Source: JBEEPE01 sp964489645 (lineage in GTDB: Bacteria > Verrucomicrobiota > Verrucomicrobiia > Chthoniobacterales > Chthoniobacteraceae). Taken from it: a stretch of 64,000 nucleotides of DNA. The stretch covers positions 1-64,000 of the forward strand of contig CAZAZT010000004.1 in NCBI GenBank assembly GCA_964489645.1. Direction: 5' to 3'. This document shows positions 25,503 to 34,552 of this stretch, piece after piece (the stretch's first letter is position 1; every line of letters starts with the position of its first letter). Under the pieces are notes generated by a model. That model was not told the origin of the DNA, did not search any database, and was given only the letters and a program-made list of their open reading frames with translations. The position numbers and the translations under genes are program-made.

Positions 25503-27341
25503 ATGACCATTCCCGGCACCAATCGAGCATTCATCTTGATCGCGACTTTCGCGGTCGCGTTCTCGATCGTGTCGTGGCGGCTGATCTACGTCCAAGTGGA
25601 GCAGCATGATAAGTGGGCGATGAAGGCGGCTGAGAAGCATGCGTACAAGAGGGTGATCCCTGCGCGCAGAGGCTTGATCCTTGATCGAAATGGGGTGGTC
25701 TTGGCCCAGAACGAACCGGTGAAAACGGTGGTGGTAGATGGGACACTCGTTCGCGAGGGGCAGCGGGAACGGGTGGCATCCATCCTCTCGAAGCATCTTG
25801 CGATGTCATCGGAGTTGGTGCTCGAAAAGCTTGGGCGTCGGGTCAAAGGGGCGGAGGGAGAGGACCGAGCGGCCCCCTACATCGTGATCAAGAAAGAGGT
25901 TTCGGAGAAGGATGCCGCGGCGATCCGGGAGGATGTGATGGCGGCTTCCATTCGAGGTATCTCTTTCGAGCAGGACTATTTGCGCGTTTATCCAAATGGC
26001 GAGATGGGGTGTCATCTGGTCGGCTTCGTCAACCGGCAAGGGCAGGGCATGGATGGGATCGAGAGGCAGTTCGAAGGGTTCCTTCGTGGATTTGATGGTG
26101 TGCGGTACTCGAAAAAGGATCGGCAGGGGCGGGAGTTGTTGATGTTCAGGAACATGGAACGTCCTCCTCGGGATGGTGCGACGGTGCGTTTGACGATGGA
26201 TCTGAATATCCAGGATATCGTTGAGGACGAGCTGAACGACGCGGTGAAGCAGTATCGTCCGCGTACGGCGATCGCGGTGGTGATGCGTCCGGAGACTGGG
26301 GAAATCCTCGCATTGGCGAATCGCCCGCACTTCAACCTGAACCAGCGGGAAGGTGTGGAGATGGAGAACAAGCGGAATCGGGCGATCATGGACATGGTGG
26401 AGCCGGGTTCGACCTTCAAGCTGGTGACCGCTGCAGCTGCATTGAACAAGGGGTTGGTCACACCTGAATCCTACGTTTTCTGTCACCATGGGGCGTTCCC
26501 CTTCGGAGGGGCGGTTTTGCACGATCACCACGGCTATGGAGATCTGACGGTGAAAGATATCATTGTCAAATCGAGCAACATCGGGACGGCAAAGCTTGGG
26601 CTGAAGGTTGGCGAGCAGGGGTTGTACGAGTATGTGCGGCGCTTCGGGTTTGGTGCGCCTACTGGCATCGCTTTGCCGGGTGAGGCGAAGGGAATCGTGC
26701 ATCCGCCGGAGCACTGGTCGAAAATCTCAATTACCCGTATCCCGATGGGGCACGAGGTGGGGGCTACGCCGCTACAGGTCATCAACGCACTTTCGACGGT
26801 CGCGAATGGTGGCCGGATGATGACGCCGCAGATCGTTCTCGATGTGGCTGGTGAGGGCGGCGAGGTGCTTTCCAAGTCGGATCCGTTGGTGGTGCGAGAC
26901 GTGGTGCCGAAAGCGGTCTGCGGGAAGTTGACGTCCGCTTTGATGGAAGTGGTCAGCAAGGTAGGGACAGCAGAGAAGGCTCATATCCCCGGGTTTCAAG
27001 TGGCTGGCAAAACGGGAACTGCACAACGACCCGGCAAAGGGGGATATGAGAAGGGGAAGTACGTGGTGTCGTTCGCGGGATTCTTCCCTGCGCAAAAACC
27101 TGAACTGGCGATCCTCGTGCTGTTGGACGACGCAAAAGTCGCCTCGAACTTGAATTATGGGGGGCAGGTGGCGGCGCCGATCTTTTCGCGGATTGGGACA
27201 CGGGTGGCGACCTATCTGGGCTTGGAGCCGTCGCCGGAGTTCATGAAGGTCTTGAATCCGCTGAAGCCGATGGCATCCGCAGGACATCCTGCATCGATTG
27301 CGGCCCTATCCGCATCGTCCAAGGAAAGGAGTCATCGATGA
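25503..27341 (+). CDS. ftsI: Septal peptidoglycan transpeptidase FtsI (class B penicillin-binding protein)
   Basis: 612 residues with one N-terminal membrane helix (about 9-30), a dimerisation domain beginning RRGLILDRNGVVLA, and a transpeptidase domain. The domain has the three penicillin-binding motifs: STFK (nucleophile S303), SSN (357-359) and AGKTGTAQRPG near residue 505. It cross-links septal peptidoglycan with FtsW. No PASTA domain is seen at the C-terminus. The stop overlaps the murE start by four bases (ATGA). Confidence 0.95.
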   Translation: MTIPGTNRAFILIATFAVAFSIVSWRLIYVQVEQHDKWAMKAAEKHAYKRVIPARRGLILDRNGVVLAQNEPVKTVVVDGTLVREGQRERVASILSKHLAMSSELVLEKLGRRVKGAEGEDRAAPYIVIKKEVSEKDAAAIREDVMAASIRGISFEQDYLRVYPNGEMGCHLVGFVNRQGQGMDGIERQFEGFLRGFDGVRYSKKDRQGRELLMFRNMERPPRDGATVRLTMDLNIQDIVEDELNDAVKQYRPRTAIAVVMRPETGEILALANRPHFNLNQREGVEMENKRNRAIMDMVEPGSTFKLVTAAAALNKGLVTPESYVFCHHGAFPFGGAVLHDHHGYGDLTVKDIIVKSSNIGTAKLGLKVGEQGLYEYVRRFGFGAPTGIALPGEAKGIVHPPEHWSKISITRIPMGHEVGATPLQVINALSTVANGGRMMTPQIVLDVAGEGGEVLSKSDPLVVRDVVPKAVCGKLTSALMEVVSKVGTAEKAHIPGFQVAGKTGTAQRPGKGGYEKGKYVVSFAGFFPAQKPELAILVLLDDAKVASNLNYGGQVAAPIFSRIGTRVATYLGLEPSPEFMKVLNPLKPMASAGHPASIAALSASSKERSHR

Positions 27342-28870
27342 GGTTGGCAAAGTTGTTGGGTCTTGCGCTGGGAGATGAGCGCGATGACCGCGAGATCACC
27401 GGTCTGACATGCGATTCGCGAGATGTTGCGAGTGGGTCGCTCTTCGCCGCTCTTGATGGGAGTCGTGCGAAGGGAGCGCATTACGTTGGAGAGGCGCTTC
27501 GGAAAGGAGCGGTTGCGATCATTTGCAGCAAGGCGGATGAGAGCGAGGTCCGAGACGTGGTAGTGCAACAGGGAACGGGCGCCGTTGTGGTGGCGTGTGA
27601 CAATCCTCGACGTGAATATGCGCGAGCGATCCGAGGGTTCTACGGGGATCCCGCGGCGAGCTTGGATGTGATTGGTGTCACGGGAACGAATGGGAAGACC
27701 ACCACCACGTGGATCATCAAGCATCTATGTGATAGCATCTTAAAGCGATGTGGTTTGATGGGGACGGTGCGGTATGACACGGGTGCCGGAGTGGTTGTCG
27801 CTGAGAGAACGACGCCGGATGCGGTACGCGCGGTCGAGATGCTTTCAGAGATGAGGGACAACGGATGCCGCGCTGCATCCATGGAGGTCAGTTCGCACGC
27901 AATCCATCAGGATCGAGTTGAAGGGATCCGGTATGCGGTGGGAGTTTTCACCAACCTGACGCAGGACCATTTGGATTACCACGGTGACATGGAATCCTAT
28001 TTCGAGGCGAAGGCGTCTTGGTTTTTGGATGAGACGCGATACAGCCGGCCTCGGATTGCAGTGGTGAATGTTGGGGATCCTTACGGGCAAAGGTTGGCAG
28101 GGATGCTTCGCGCTGCGGGAAGGAAGGTTGTGACGTTCGGTGGATCCTATGGATCAGATTACTACGCGAGCATTCCGCAGCTGCGGGTGAGCGGTACACA
28201 GTTCGAGTTGAGTGCGGAAAAGAAGACCTTTTTGGTGAGGACGCCTCTTTTGGGGCAGTTCAACGTCGAGAATGTTGTGGCTGCGATTGCAGCGGCGCGG
28301 GCGGTTGGGGTGGGGATTCGTGAGTCCTTGGATGCGTTGCAGACGCTTCCCTCCGTGCCGGGACGGATGGAGCAGACGGGTTTTCAAGGGGGATTCCGTG
28401 TGATCGTGGATTACGCGCATACGCCGGATGCGCTTCGGAAGGCGTTGGTGACGCTGAGAGCGCTTCAGCCCAAGCGGATCATCACGGTGTTCGGGTGCGG
28501 AGGGAATCGCGACGCGATGAAGCGGCCTCAGATGGGGGCGGTTGCCGATGAGTATTCTGACCTTGTTGCCATCACTTCTGACAATCCTCGGGACGAGGAT
28601 CCTGCGGAGATTGCGCGGCAAATCCTTGCTGGGACGCGGGAGGACGAGCGGGTTCTTGTGGAACTGGATCGGAGGAAGGCGATCGAGTTGGCTTTGCGGA
28701 ATGCGCGTCGAGGAGACATCGTCCTTGTGGCGGGGAAGGGGCATGAGACGACGCAGGAGGTCGCAGGTCGGGTGTCTGAGTTCAGCGATGCGACGGTGAT
28801 TCGAGTTCTTTTGGCGGACTTGGCTGCCTCTCAGGGGCGTGCGAAGAGGAGAGAGGGGGTTTCGCGGTGA
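27338..28870 (+). CDS. murE: UDP-N-acetylmuramoyl-L-alanyl-D-glutamate--2,6-diaminopimelate ligase
   Basis: 510 residues. It adds the third residue of the stem peptide, using ATP. The ATP loop is VTGTNGKTTTT, and the lysine carbamylation region follows. The substrate motif SDNPRDEDP carries Arg in DNPR, which marks meso-diaminopimelate rather than lysine specificity. So the cell wall is predicted to be of the Gram-negative A1-gamma type. AAGGAG lies directly before the start, and the gene overlaps ftsI and murF by four bases each. Confidence 0.96.
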   Translation: MRLAKLLGLALGDERDDREITGLTCDSRDVASGSLFAALDGSRAKGAHYVGEALRKGAVAIICSKADESEVRDVVVQQGTGAVVVACDNPRREYARAIRGFYGDPAASLDVIGVTGTNGKTTTTWIIKHLCDSILKRCGLMGTVRYDTGAGVVVAERTTPDAVRAVEMLSEMRDNGCRAASMEVSSHAIHQDRVEGIRYAVGVFTNLTQDHLDYHGDMESYFEAKASWFLDETRYSRPRIAVVNVGDPYGQRLAGMLRAAGRKVVTFGGSYGSDYYASIPQLRVSGTQFELSAEKKTFLVRTPLLGQFNVENVVAAIAAARAVGVGIRESLDALQTLPSVPGRMEQTGFQGGFRVIVDYAHTPDALRKALVTLRALQPKRIITVFGCGGNRDAMKRPQMGAVADEYSDLVAITSDNPRDEDPAEIARQILAGTREDERVLVELDRRKAIELALRNARRGDIVLVAGKGHETTQEVAGRVSEFSDATVIRVLLADLAASQGRAKRREGVSR

Positions 28871-30246
28871 GGAGGATTTCATTCGTGCAAGCGGCGACAT
28901 GGATGGGAGCTCAATCCGTGGGGCATGAGGAACATTTTGAGGGCGGTGTTTTCACTGATTCTCGCAAGATCATCACGGGCGGTTTGTTCGTGGCATTGAA
29001 GGGAGATCGGTTCGACGGGCATTCCTATGTTGGCGATGTTCTGGAGGGAGGCGCCGCTGGGGCCGTTGTTTCTGCCGCGTGGTGGTCTGCGTCAGAACGG
29101 GTGGTTCCTGCGGGGAAAACCCTTTTGCTGGTGGAAGATCCGTTGACAGCGTTTCAGCGGTTGGCGGGAGGATATCGGGCGACGTTCGACATCCCGGTGA
29201 TCGCTGTCACAGGTTCGAATGGGAAAACGAGCACGAAGGAGTTCGCTGCTGCTGCGCTCGGCGGAGTCGATGTGCTCTGGACGGAGGGGAACCTCAATAA
29301 TCATATCGGCGTCCCGTTGACCTTGATGCGAATGGACGACGTGCATCGCGCTGCGGTGGTCGAGATGGGGATGAATCATGCCGGTGAACTGGCGCCGCTT
29401 GTTGCGATGGCAGCTCCCTCTTGCTCGATCATCACTTGCGTGGGTGTGGCGCATATCGAGCATTTGGGGAGCAGGGATGCGATTGCTGCGGAGAAGGTGG
29501 TGGTGGCAGAGGGATTGCCAGTGGGCGGTGTCGCGGTGCTCAATGCCGAGGACGATTATTTTGGGTGGATGCGTGATCGGTTGGAGCAGATGGGACGACG
29601 CGTGATCGGGGTGGGTGCTGATGCGGAGGTGGATTTTCGTGACTTCGAGGAAACGCATGTGGGTTCACGATGCGTCTTGCGGGGTTTTGGAGATGAAACG
29701 GGGCTCACGGTTCAGGTGCCTGGCCGGCACATGGCATTGAATGCTGCTCTGGCGGTGGTTGCTGCGGTGGTGAGTGGTGTTGAAATGCGCGAGGCGGCAC
29801 GTCGGGTTGAGTCTGTTCAAGCGGCGAAGGGAAGGCTTCGGGTGGTGCGCGTCGGCGAGGTGGAAGTGCTGGATGACACGTACAATGCGAATCCAGATTC
29901 GATGGTCGCTGCATTGAAGGTTCTGGCATCACGGAAAGCCGATCGCCGGATCGCGGTGCTTGGTCGCATGGGCGAGTTAGGAGCGCATGCGCAGGATGGT
30001 CACACTCGCGTGGGGCGTGAGGCGGGCGCGGTCGGGGTGGAATGGCTTGTTGCGGTCGGGGGTGAAGAAGCGGGCTGGATTGCGTCGAGTGCGATCGAGG
30101 CGGGGGTGGCGCGGGTGGATCATTTTCCCAACACAACCATCGCGGCGGATGCGCTGCGAAGGGAACTGCGTTCGGGCGACACGCTCTTGGTGAAGGGTAG
30201 TCGCTCGGCGCACATGGAGGCCGTGATCACGGAGATCGCCTCATGA
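28867..30246 (+). CDS. murF: UDP-N-acetylmuramoyl-tripeptide--D-alanyl-D-alanine ligase
   Basis: 459 residues starting with GTG inside the murE stop (GTGA overlap); GAGAGGGGG lies upstream. It adds D-Ala-D-Ala to the UDP-MurNAc-tripeptide. Motifs: FTDSRKIITGGLFVALKGDR (N-terminal substrate domain), the ATP loop VTGSNGKTSTKEF, GNLNNHIGVPL, and DDTYNANPDSM in the C-terminal part. D-Ala-D-Ala comes from the ddl product encoded further along the cluster. Confidence 0.96.
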   Translation: MRRISFVQAATWMGAQSVGHEEHFEGGVFTDSRKIITGGLFVALKGDRFDGHSYVGDVLEGGAAGAVVSAAWWSASERVVPAGKTLLLVEDPLTAFQRLAGGYRATFDIPVIAVTGSNGKTSTKEFAAAALGGVDVLWTEGNLNNHIGVPLTLMRMDDVHRAAVVEMGMNHAGELAPLVAMAAPSCSIITCVGVAHIEHLGSRDAIAAEKVVVAEGLPVGGVAVLNAEDDYFGWMRDRLEQMGRRVIGVGADAEVDFRDFEETHVGSRCVLRGFGDETGLTVQVPGRHMALNAALAVVAAVVSGVEMREAARRVESVQAAKGRLRVVRVGEVEVLDDTYNANPDSMVAALKVLASRKADRRIAVLGRMGELGAHAQDGHTRVGREAGAVGVEWLVAVGGEEAGWIASSAIEAGVARVDHFPNTTIAADALRRELRSGDTLLVKGSRSAHMEAVITEIAS

Positions 30247-31376
30247 TGTATTTCCTGCACGAGTTGTCGGAGGGATCCGGTATGGAGTGGATGAAGGCCT
30301 TGAACGTCTTCCAGTACATCTCATTCCGTGCGGTGGCAGCCGCATTTACCTCGTTCGTGTTGTCGTTGGCATTTGGACCGTGGGTTATCCGAAAACTGAT
30401 CTCGCTCAAAATTGGGCAACCTGTCCGGACCGCGGAGGAGGTGAACAAGTTGTTTGAGTTGCACGGCAAGAAGGCGGGAACGCCGACCATGGGTGGCGTC
30501 CTGATCCATGGCGCGGTCATCGTGAGTTCGATCCTTTGGGCGCGTCCTGACAACTCTGCCGTTTGGCTGGTGCTTGCGGTGATTGTCGCGTGTGGGTTGT
30601 TGGGTTTTTGGGATGACTACCTGAAGGTGGCCAAAAAGAATGCGGCGGGCATCTCGGAGCGGGCGAAGCTGACGGGGCAGGGGTTAGTGGCGGTGATGGT
30701 GACAGCGTATTTCCTGATGAATCCGGCCACGGAGGTTCAATCCCGCGCGTTGTATGTTCCATTTCTCAAGGAGCCGTTGATCCAGAACATGGGTTGGTTT
30801 GCGGCGGTGTTCTTTGCGATGGTGATTGTGGGCACGTCCAACGCGGTGAACCTCACGGATGGCCTTGATGGATTGGCTTCAGGATGCACCGCGACGACGG
30901 CATTTGCGTACGCGGTGTTCACTTATGCTGCGGGTAATGTCAAGATCGCGAGCTATTTGCAAATCCCGTATTTCTCGTTTGTCGGAGAGATCTCGATCAT
31001 TTGTATGGCGATGGTCGGGGCGTCGGTGGGGTTCCTCTGGTTCAATGCGCATCCGGCACGGGTATTCATGGGCGACACCGGGTCGTTGGCGATCGGCGGT
31101 TTTCTTGGTGCGGTGGCCATCTGCTGTAAGCAAGAGCTGCTTTTGGTGTTGGTGGGAGGTGTCTTTGTTGTGGAAGCGACCTCGGTGTTGATCCAGAGAA
31201 CTTGGTTCAAGATCACGAAGCGGATCTACGGGGAGGGGCGACGCGTGTTCATGATGTCGCCGATCCATCATCATTTCGAACTCAAGGGATGGGCGGAGAA
31301 CACGGTCATTGTGCGATTCTGGATCGTGTCGTTTCTCTGCGCGCTGCTGGGACTTGCCACATTGAAACTTCGATGA
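30243..31376 (+). CDS. mraY: Phospho-N-acetylmuramoyl-pentapeptide transferase
   Basis: 377 residues, about ten membrane helices. It transfers phospho-MurNAc-pentapeptide to undecaprenyl phosphate to make lipid I on the inner face of the membrane. Family motifs: GTPTMGGVLI, GFWDDYLKV (Mg-binding Asp pair), NLTDGLDGLA, FMGDTGSLAIGG and HHHFELKGW near the end. The start overlaps the murF stop (ATGA); ACGGAG precedes it. The N-terminus (MMYFLHELSEGSGMEWMKAL) resembles that of many MraY proteins (MLYxL). Confidence 0.96.
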   Translation: MMYFLHELSEGSGMEWMKALNVFQYISFRAVAAAFTSFVLSLAFGPWVIRKLISLKIGQPVRTAEEVNKLFELHGKKAGTPTMGGVLIHGAVIVSSILWARPDNSAVWLVLAVIVACGLLGFWDDYLKVAKKNAAGISERAKLTGQGLVAVMVTAYFLMNPATEVQSRALYVPFLKEPLIQNMGWFAAVFFAMVIVGTSNAVNLTDGLDGLASGCTATTAFAYAVFTYAAGNVKIASYLQIPYFSFVGEISIICMAMVGASVGFLWFNAHPARVFMGDTGSLAIGGFLGAVAICCKQELLLVLVGGVFVVEATSVLIQRTWFKITKRIYGEGRRVFMMSPIHHHFELKGWAENTVIVRFWIVSFLCALLGLATLKLR

Positions 31377-32764
31377 AGACGCATTCTCAGCAGCAGATTG
31401 GGGATCCAGTCCCTCCGAGATCGAAGGTGCTTGTCATCGGCGCCGGAGAGAGCGGCGTGAGCGCTGCTCGGTTGCTGCTTGCGGAATCAGCGGATGTGAC
31501 CTTGGCGGATTTCCAGGTGCATCCGGCGCACAGCAACGAAACGTTACGGGCGTTGGCAGAGGCCGGGGTTCGGCTCACGTTCGGACCTGACTGTGTGCGG
31601 ACCGAGGAAGTGGCTGATTTTGTGTATGCGGTGGTGAGTCCTGGCGTGGATTCCACGGTCGGGCCTGTGCGGGAGTTGGGCTTGGCGGGGTTGGCCATGG
31701 TGAGCGAGATCGAGCTGGCTTGGCTTCGAGCAGCGCGCCCTTGCGTGGCTGTGACCGGCACGAACGGGAAGACGACCACGACGCAGTTGATCGAGTTGAT
31801 GCTGAATGCGTGTGGGAAGCGGACCCGAGCATCAGGGAATATCGGCCCCTCGATGAGTCGACAAATGTTGACGGGTGAGGAGTTGGACATTGATACGTTA
31901 GAGGTCTCTTCGTTCCAGTTGGAGACGATCCATCGCTTTCACCCGCATGGAGTGGTGTGGACCAACTTCGCAGAGGACCATCTGGACCGATATCCGTCGA
32001 TGGATGCTTATCGAAGGGCCAAGTTGCGGATCTTTGAGAACCAAGGGGAAGGCGATTTTGCGGTGGTCAACCTCCGCGACGCGCTTCCGGGAATCCGCGC
32101 GGAAAGGATCACGTTCAGTGCGTACACGGGTGGTGGTGATTTTGAGCTCAAGGACGGAGCGATCCGCTATCGAGGGGAGCCGCTTCTGGCTGCGGGGAGC
32201 ATCCGTTTGCGCGGTGCGCATAACGTCGAGAACATGATGGCGGCGCTCGGCGTTGGAGTGGGACTTGGTCTTGACCTTCGCGCGTGTGCTGAGGCGATTG
32301 CGACCTATCAGCCGCAACCGCATCGGTGTGAGCTGGTGGCTACGGTGAATGACGTGGAATATGTGAACGATTCGAAAGCGACGAATCTGGACTCAGTGGA
32401 AAAGGCGTTGATGTCGGAGGTTCGGCCGGTCGTTCTGATCGCAGGGGGCAAGGACAAGGGATTTGGTTTTGGACCGCTGACAGATCTGGTTTCCGCTCGA
32501 TGCAGAGCGGCTGTTTTGATCGGGGAAATGGCTGAAAGGATCCGCGACGAGTGGTCGCCTCGGGTTGATTGTCATTCGGCGTCTTCGCTTCCCGATGCAC
32601 TCGAGTTGGCGTCGCGATTGTCGTTTGCGGGTGACGTGGTGCTTCTCAGTCCGGGCACATCGTCTTTCGACATGTTCAAGAATTATGCAGAACGCGGAGA
32701 GGTCTTCCGCGAGGAGGTTCGCAAGCTGGCAAAGCGAGCGGCCTTTGAAAACCAAGACCATTAA
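31373..32764 (+). CDS. murD: UDP-N-acetylmuramoylalanine--D-glutamate ligase
   Basis: 463 residues from the ATG that overlaps the mraY stop (ATGA). The frame is open further upstream, inside mraY, but that part has no homology. It adds D-Glu to UDP-MurNAc-L-Ala. The nucleotide fold VLVIGAGESGVSAARLLL opens the protein. The ATP loop is VAVTGTNGKTTTTQL. The ligase segments VWTNFAEDHLDRYPSMDAY and NDSKATNLDSVEKAL follow, and the C-terminal domain ends with LSPGTSSFDMFKNYAERGE. Confidence 0.95.
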   Translation: MKTHSQQQIGDPVPPRSKVLVIGAGESGVSAARLLLAESADVTLADFQVHPAHSNETLRALAEAGVRLTFGPDCVRTEEVADFVYAVVSPGVDSTVGPVRELGLAGLAMVSEIELAWLRAARPCVAVTGTNGKTTTTQLIELMLNACGKRTRASGNIGPSMSRQMLTGEELDIDTLEVSSFQLETIHRFHPHGVVWTNFAEDHLDRYPSMDAYRRAKLRIFENQGEGDFAVVNLRDALPGIRAERITFSAYTGGGDFELKDGAIRYRGEPLLAAGSIRLRGAHNVENMMAALGVGVGLGLDLRACAEAIATYQPQPHRCELVATVNDVEYVNDSKATNLDSVEKALMSEVRPVVLIAGGKDKGFGFGPLTDLVSARCRAAVLIGEMAERIRDEWSPRVDCHSASSLPDALELASRLSFAGDVVLLSPGTSSFDMFKNYAERGEVFREEVRKLAKRAAFENQDH

Positions 32765-32773
32765 CCATTGCTA

Positions 32774-33348
32774 ATGAGTATGATGAAAATGCCCAAGTTG
32801 CCCAAGTTGACGAAGCGGTTGCAAGTGACGGCACGCACTTTGTCAGAAACGGGGAGTCCAGATTTCGCTCCCGCACAGCCCACGGCGAGGTTGGGGAGTG
32901 CCTTCATCCTTGCGTTCTCTTGTCACATCCTCCTCATTGCGGGGCTTTTCTCGTTCCACAAGATCAGGGCAGGGCGGCCCTCTGCGGAGAAAGTGGCGGT
33001 GAAAGCGGAGAAGCATGCAGAACTCAAACAAGGGGATAAGGCGGCTGTTCCAGCGGGAGGGGATCCATCGAAAACGACGGGAACCTCGTCGGGAGACGCA
33101 ACTGCAGCGGCAGCGCGGGCAGCGTTAGCCGCAGGTGGAGGTGCTGTTGCGGGAGGTGCAGCCGCGACAGCTTCGGGGGCGAGCACGAGCAAGAGCGTCG
33201 CAACGACAACGGCTGCGGGCGAAAAACCCGATGCGGCCAAGGTTTCGTCCGCGAATACTTCGATCAAGGCGTCATCGAAAGCGTATGACGTCAAGCCGGG
33301 GGACAATCCGGTGCGGATCGCGAAGACGTTGGGAGTCAAGCTGGAGGA
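32774..33348 (+). CDS. Membrane-anchored LysM-domain protein, C-terminus in gap
   Basis: 191 visible residues. A cytoplasmic start (several Met codons at 32774-32788 leave the exact start open), one membrane helix (about 41-60: LGSAFILAFSCHILLIAGLF), an Ala/Thr/Ser-rich flexible linker, and the beginning of a LysM module (YDVKPGDNPVRIAKTLGVKL). LysM binds N-acetylglucosamine in peptidoglycan. The gap cuts the LysM module after about 20 residues. The frame happens to continue into ftsW through the Ns, but that is an artefact of the 100-base placeholder. Its position inside the dcw cluster suggests a division or wall-binding role, which is an inference. Confidence 0.8.
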
Positions 33349-33448
33349 NNNNNNNNNNNNNNNNNNNNNNNNNNNNNNNNNNNNNNNNNNNNNNNNNNNN
33401 NNNNNNNNNNNNNNNNNNNNNNNNNNNNNNNNNNNNNNNNNNNNNNNN
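33349..33448. other. Assembly gap (100 N) between the LysM gene and ftsW
   Basis: Exactly 100 N. It hides the end of the LysM protein and the first membrane segment of FtsW. Completing both would need clearly more than 100 bases, so the real distance is probably longer. Confidence 0.99.
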
Positions 33449-34552
33449 GTGATCATGCTGGAGAGCACTGCGCAGTTTGCGCCGGAAGCTCACGGACATG
33501 GCGAGCGATTCATCCGTCAACAGATTGCGGTTCTGGTTCTGGGGATCTTCGTGGCTTGGGGCGTGTCGCGGGTGCCGTATCAGTGGTGGCTCAACAACTG
33601 TGCGTGGGTGTACATCATCGCGTGTGTCTTATTGGTATTGTGCTTTGTGCCGGGCATCGGAGCGAAAATCAATGGAGCGAGGCGCTGGATCCATTTAGGC
33701 GTCGTGACGCCGCAGCCGTCGGAGTTCGGCAAGTTCGCTGCCATCTGTGCGGTGGTTTATTACCTGTCATTGAAGGACGAGTATGTGAACGGGTTCTACA
33801 CGGGGTTTGTGAGAACCTATTTCTGCATCTCGCCGATTCTCATTTTGATCGTGTGCGAAGTGGATATCGGTACCACCGCACTGATCTGCGCGACCACCGC
33901 AGCGATTCTGGTGTGCGCAGGGGCGCGATGGTCCCATGTGGCTGCGATTGTCCTCTCGGGGGTGTTGGCGATTGGGGCGATGTTGTTGTTGGTTCCAGAG
34001 CGCATGGGGCGAATGATGGCGTTCCTTCATCCTGAGCTTCATGAGAAGGATGCGTATCAGGCACAGCAGGGTCTGATCGCGATGGGCTCTGGAGGGGTGA
34101 CGGGTGTCGGATTGGGTAATGGGTGCCAGAAAATGTCCTATCTGCCTTATGCCCACACGGATTTCATCTTCCCTGTGGTTGGCGAGGAATGTGGATTGAT
34201 CGGGACGTTAAGTGTTGTGTTGTGCTTTTTCGTGCTGGTTTGTGCTGGTTTGGCGATCTCTGTGAGGGCCCGAGACCGTGCGGGTTACCTGTTGGGTATC
34301 GGGATGACTTGCCTGATCGGGATCCAAGCGTTGGTCAATCTGGGCGTGACCACCGAGCTTCTTCCGAACAAAGGCATGCCGCTGCCGTTCATCTCCTATG
34401 GAAGCAGCAACCTGCTGATGATCAGTATTTTCATCGGAGTGCTCTTGTCGATCAACCGGCATGGGTTCACCCGACGTGAGGAACGGGAAGCGTGGAGCAT
34501 GTACCTCAGGCGGCGCAGCATTCGGACACCGAGGAGCTTCTCGAAACCATGA
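33449..34552 (+). CDS. ftsW: Lipid II polymerase FtsW (SEDS family), N-terminus in gap
   Basis: 367 visible residues of a SEDS-family glycosyltransferase with about nine membrane helices. The visible part starts near the end of helix 1 (VIMLESTAQ), so roughly 25-50 residues are missing. Conserved blocks: GAKINGARRWIHLGVVTPQP, SEFGKFA, CEVDIGTTALI (catalytic Asp region), YAHTDFIFPVVGEECGLIG, and NKGMPLPFISYGSSNLL. It polymerises lipid II at the septum with FtsI. The stop overlaps the murG start by four bases (ATGA). Confidence 0.94.
   Translation: MIMLESTAQFAPEAHGHGERFIRQQIAVLVLGIFVAWGVSRVPYQWWLNNCAWVYIIACVLLVLCFVPGIGAKINGARRWIHLGVVTPQPSEFGKFAAICAVVYYLSLKDEYVNGFYTGFVRTYFCISPILILIVCEVDIGTTALICATTAAILVCAGARWSHVAAIVLSGVLAIGAMLLLVPERMGRMMAFLHPELHEKDAYQAQQGLIAMGSGGVTGVGLGNGCQKMSYLPYAHTDFIFPVVGEECGLIGTLSVVLCFFVLVCAGLAISVRARDRAGYLLGIGMTCLIGIQALVNLGVTTELLPNKGMPLPFISYGSSNLLMISIFIGVLLSINRHGFTRREEREAWSMYLRRRSIRTPRSFSKP

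Noticed and set aside
32768..34552. Single LysM-FtsW fusion protein through the N run
   Set aside because: The frame continuity depends on an arbitrary 100-base placeholder; both proteins are incomplete at the gap.
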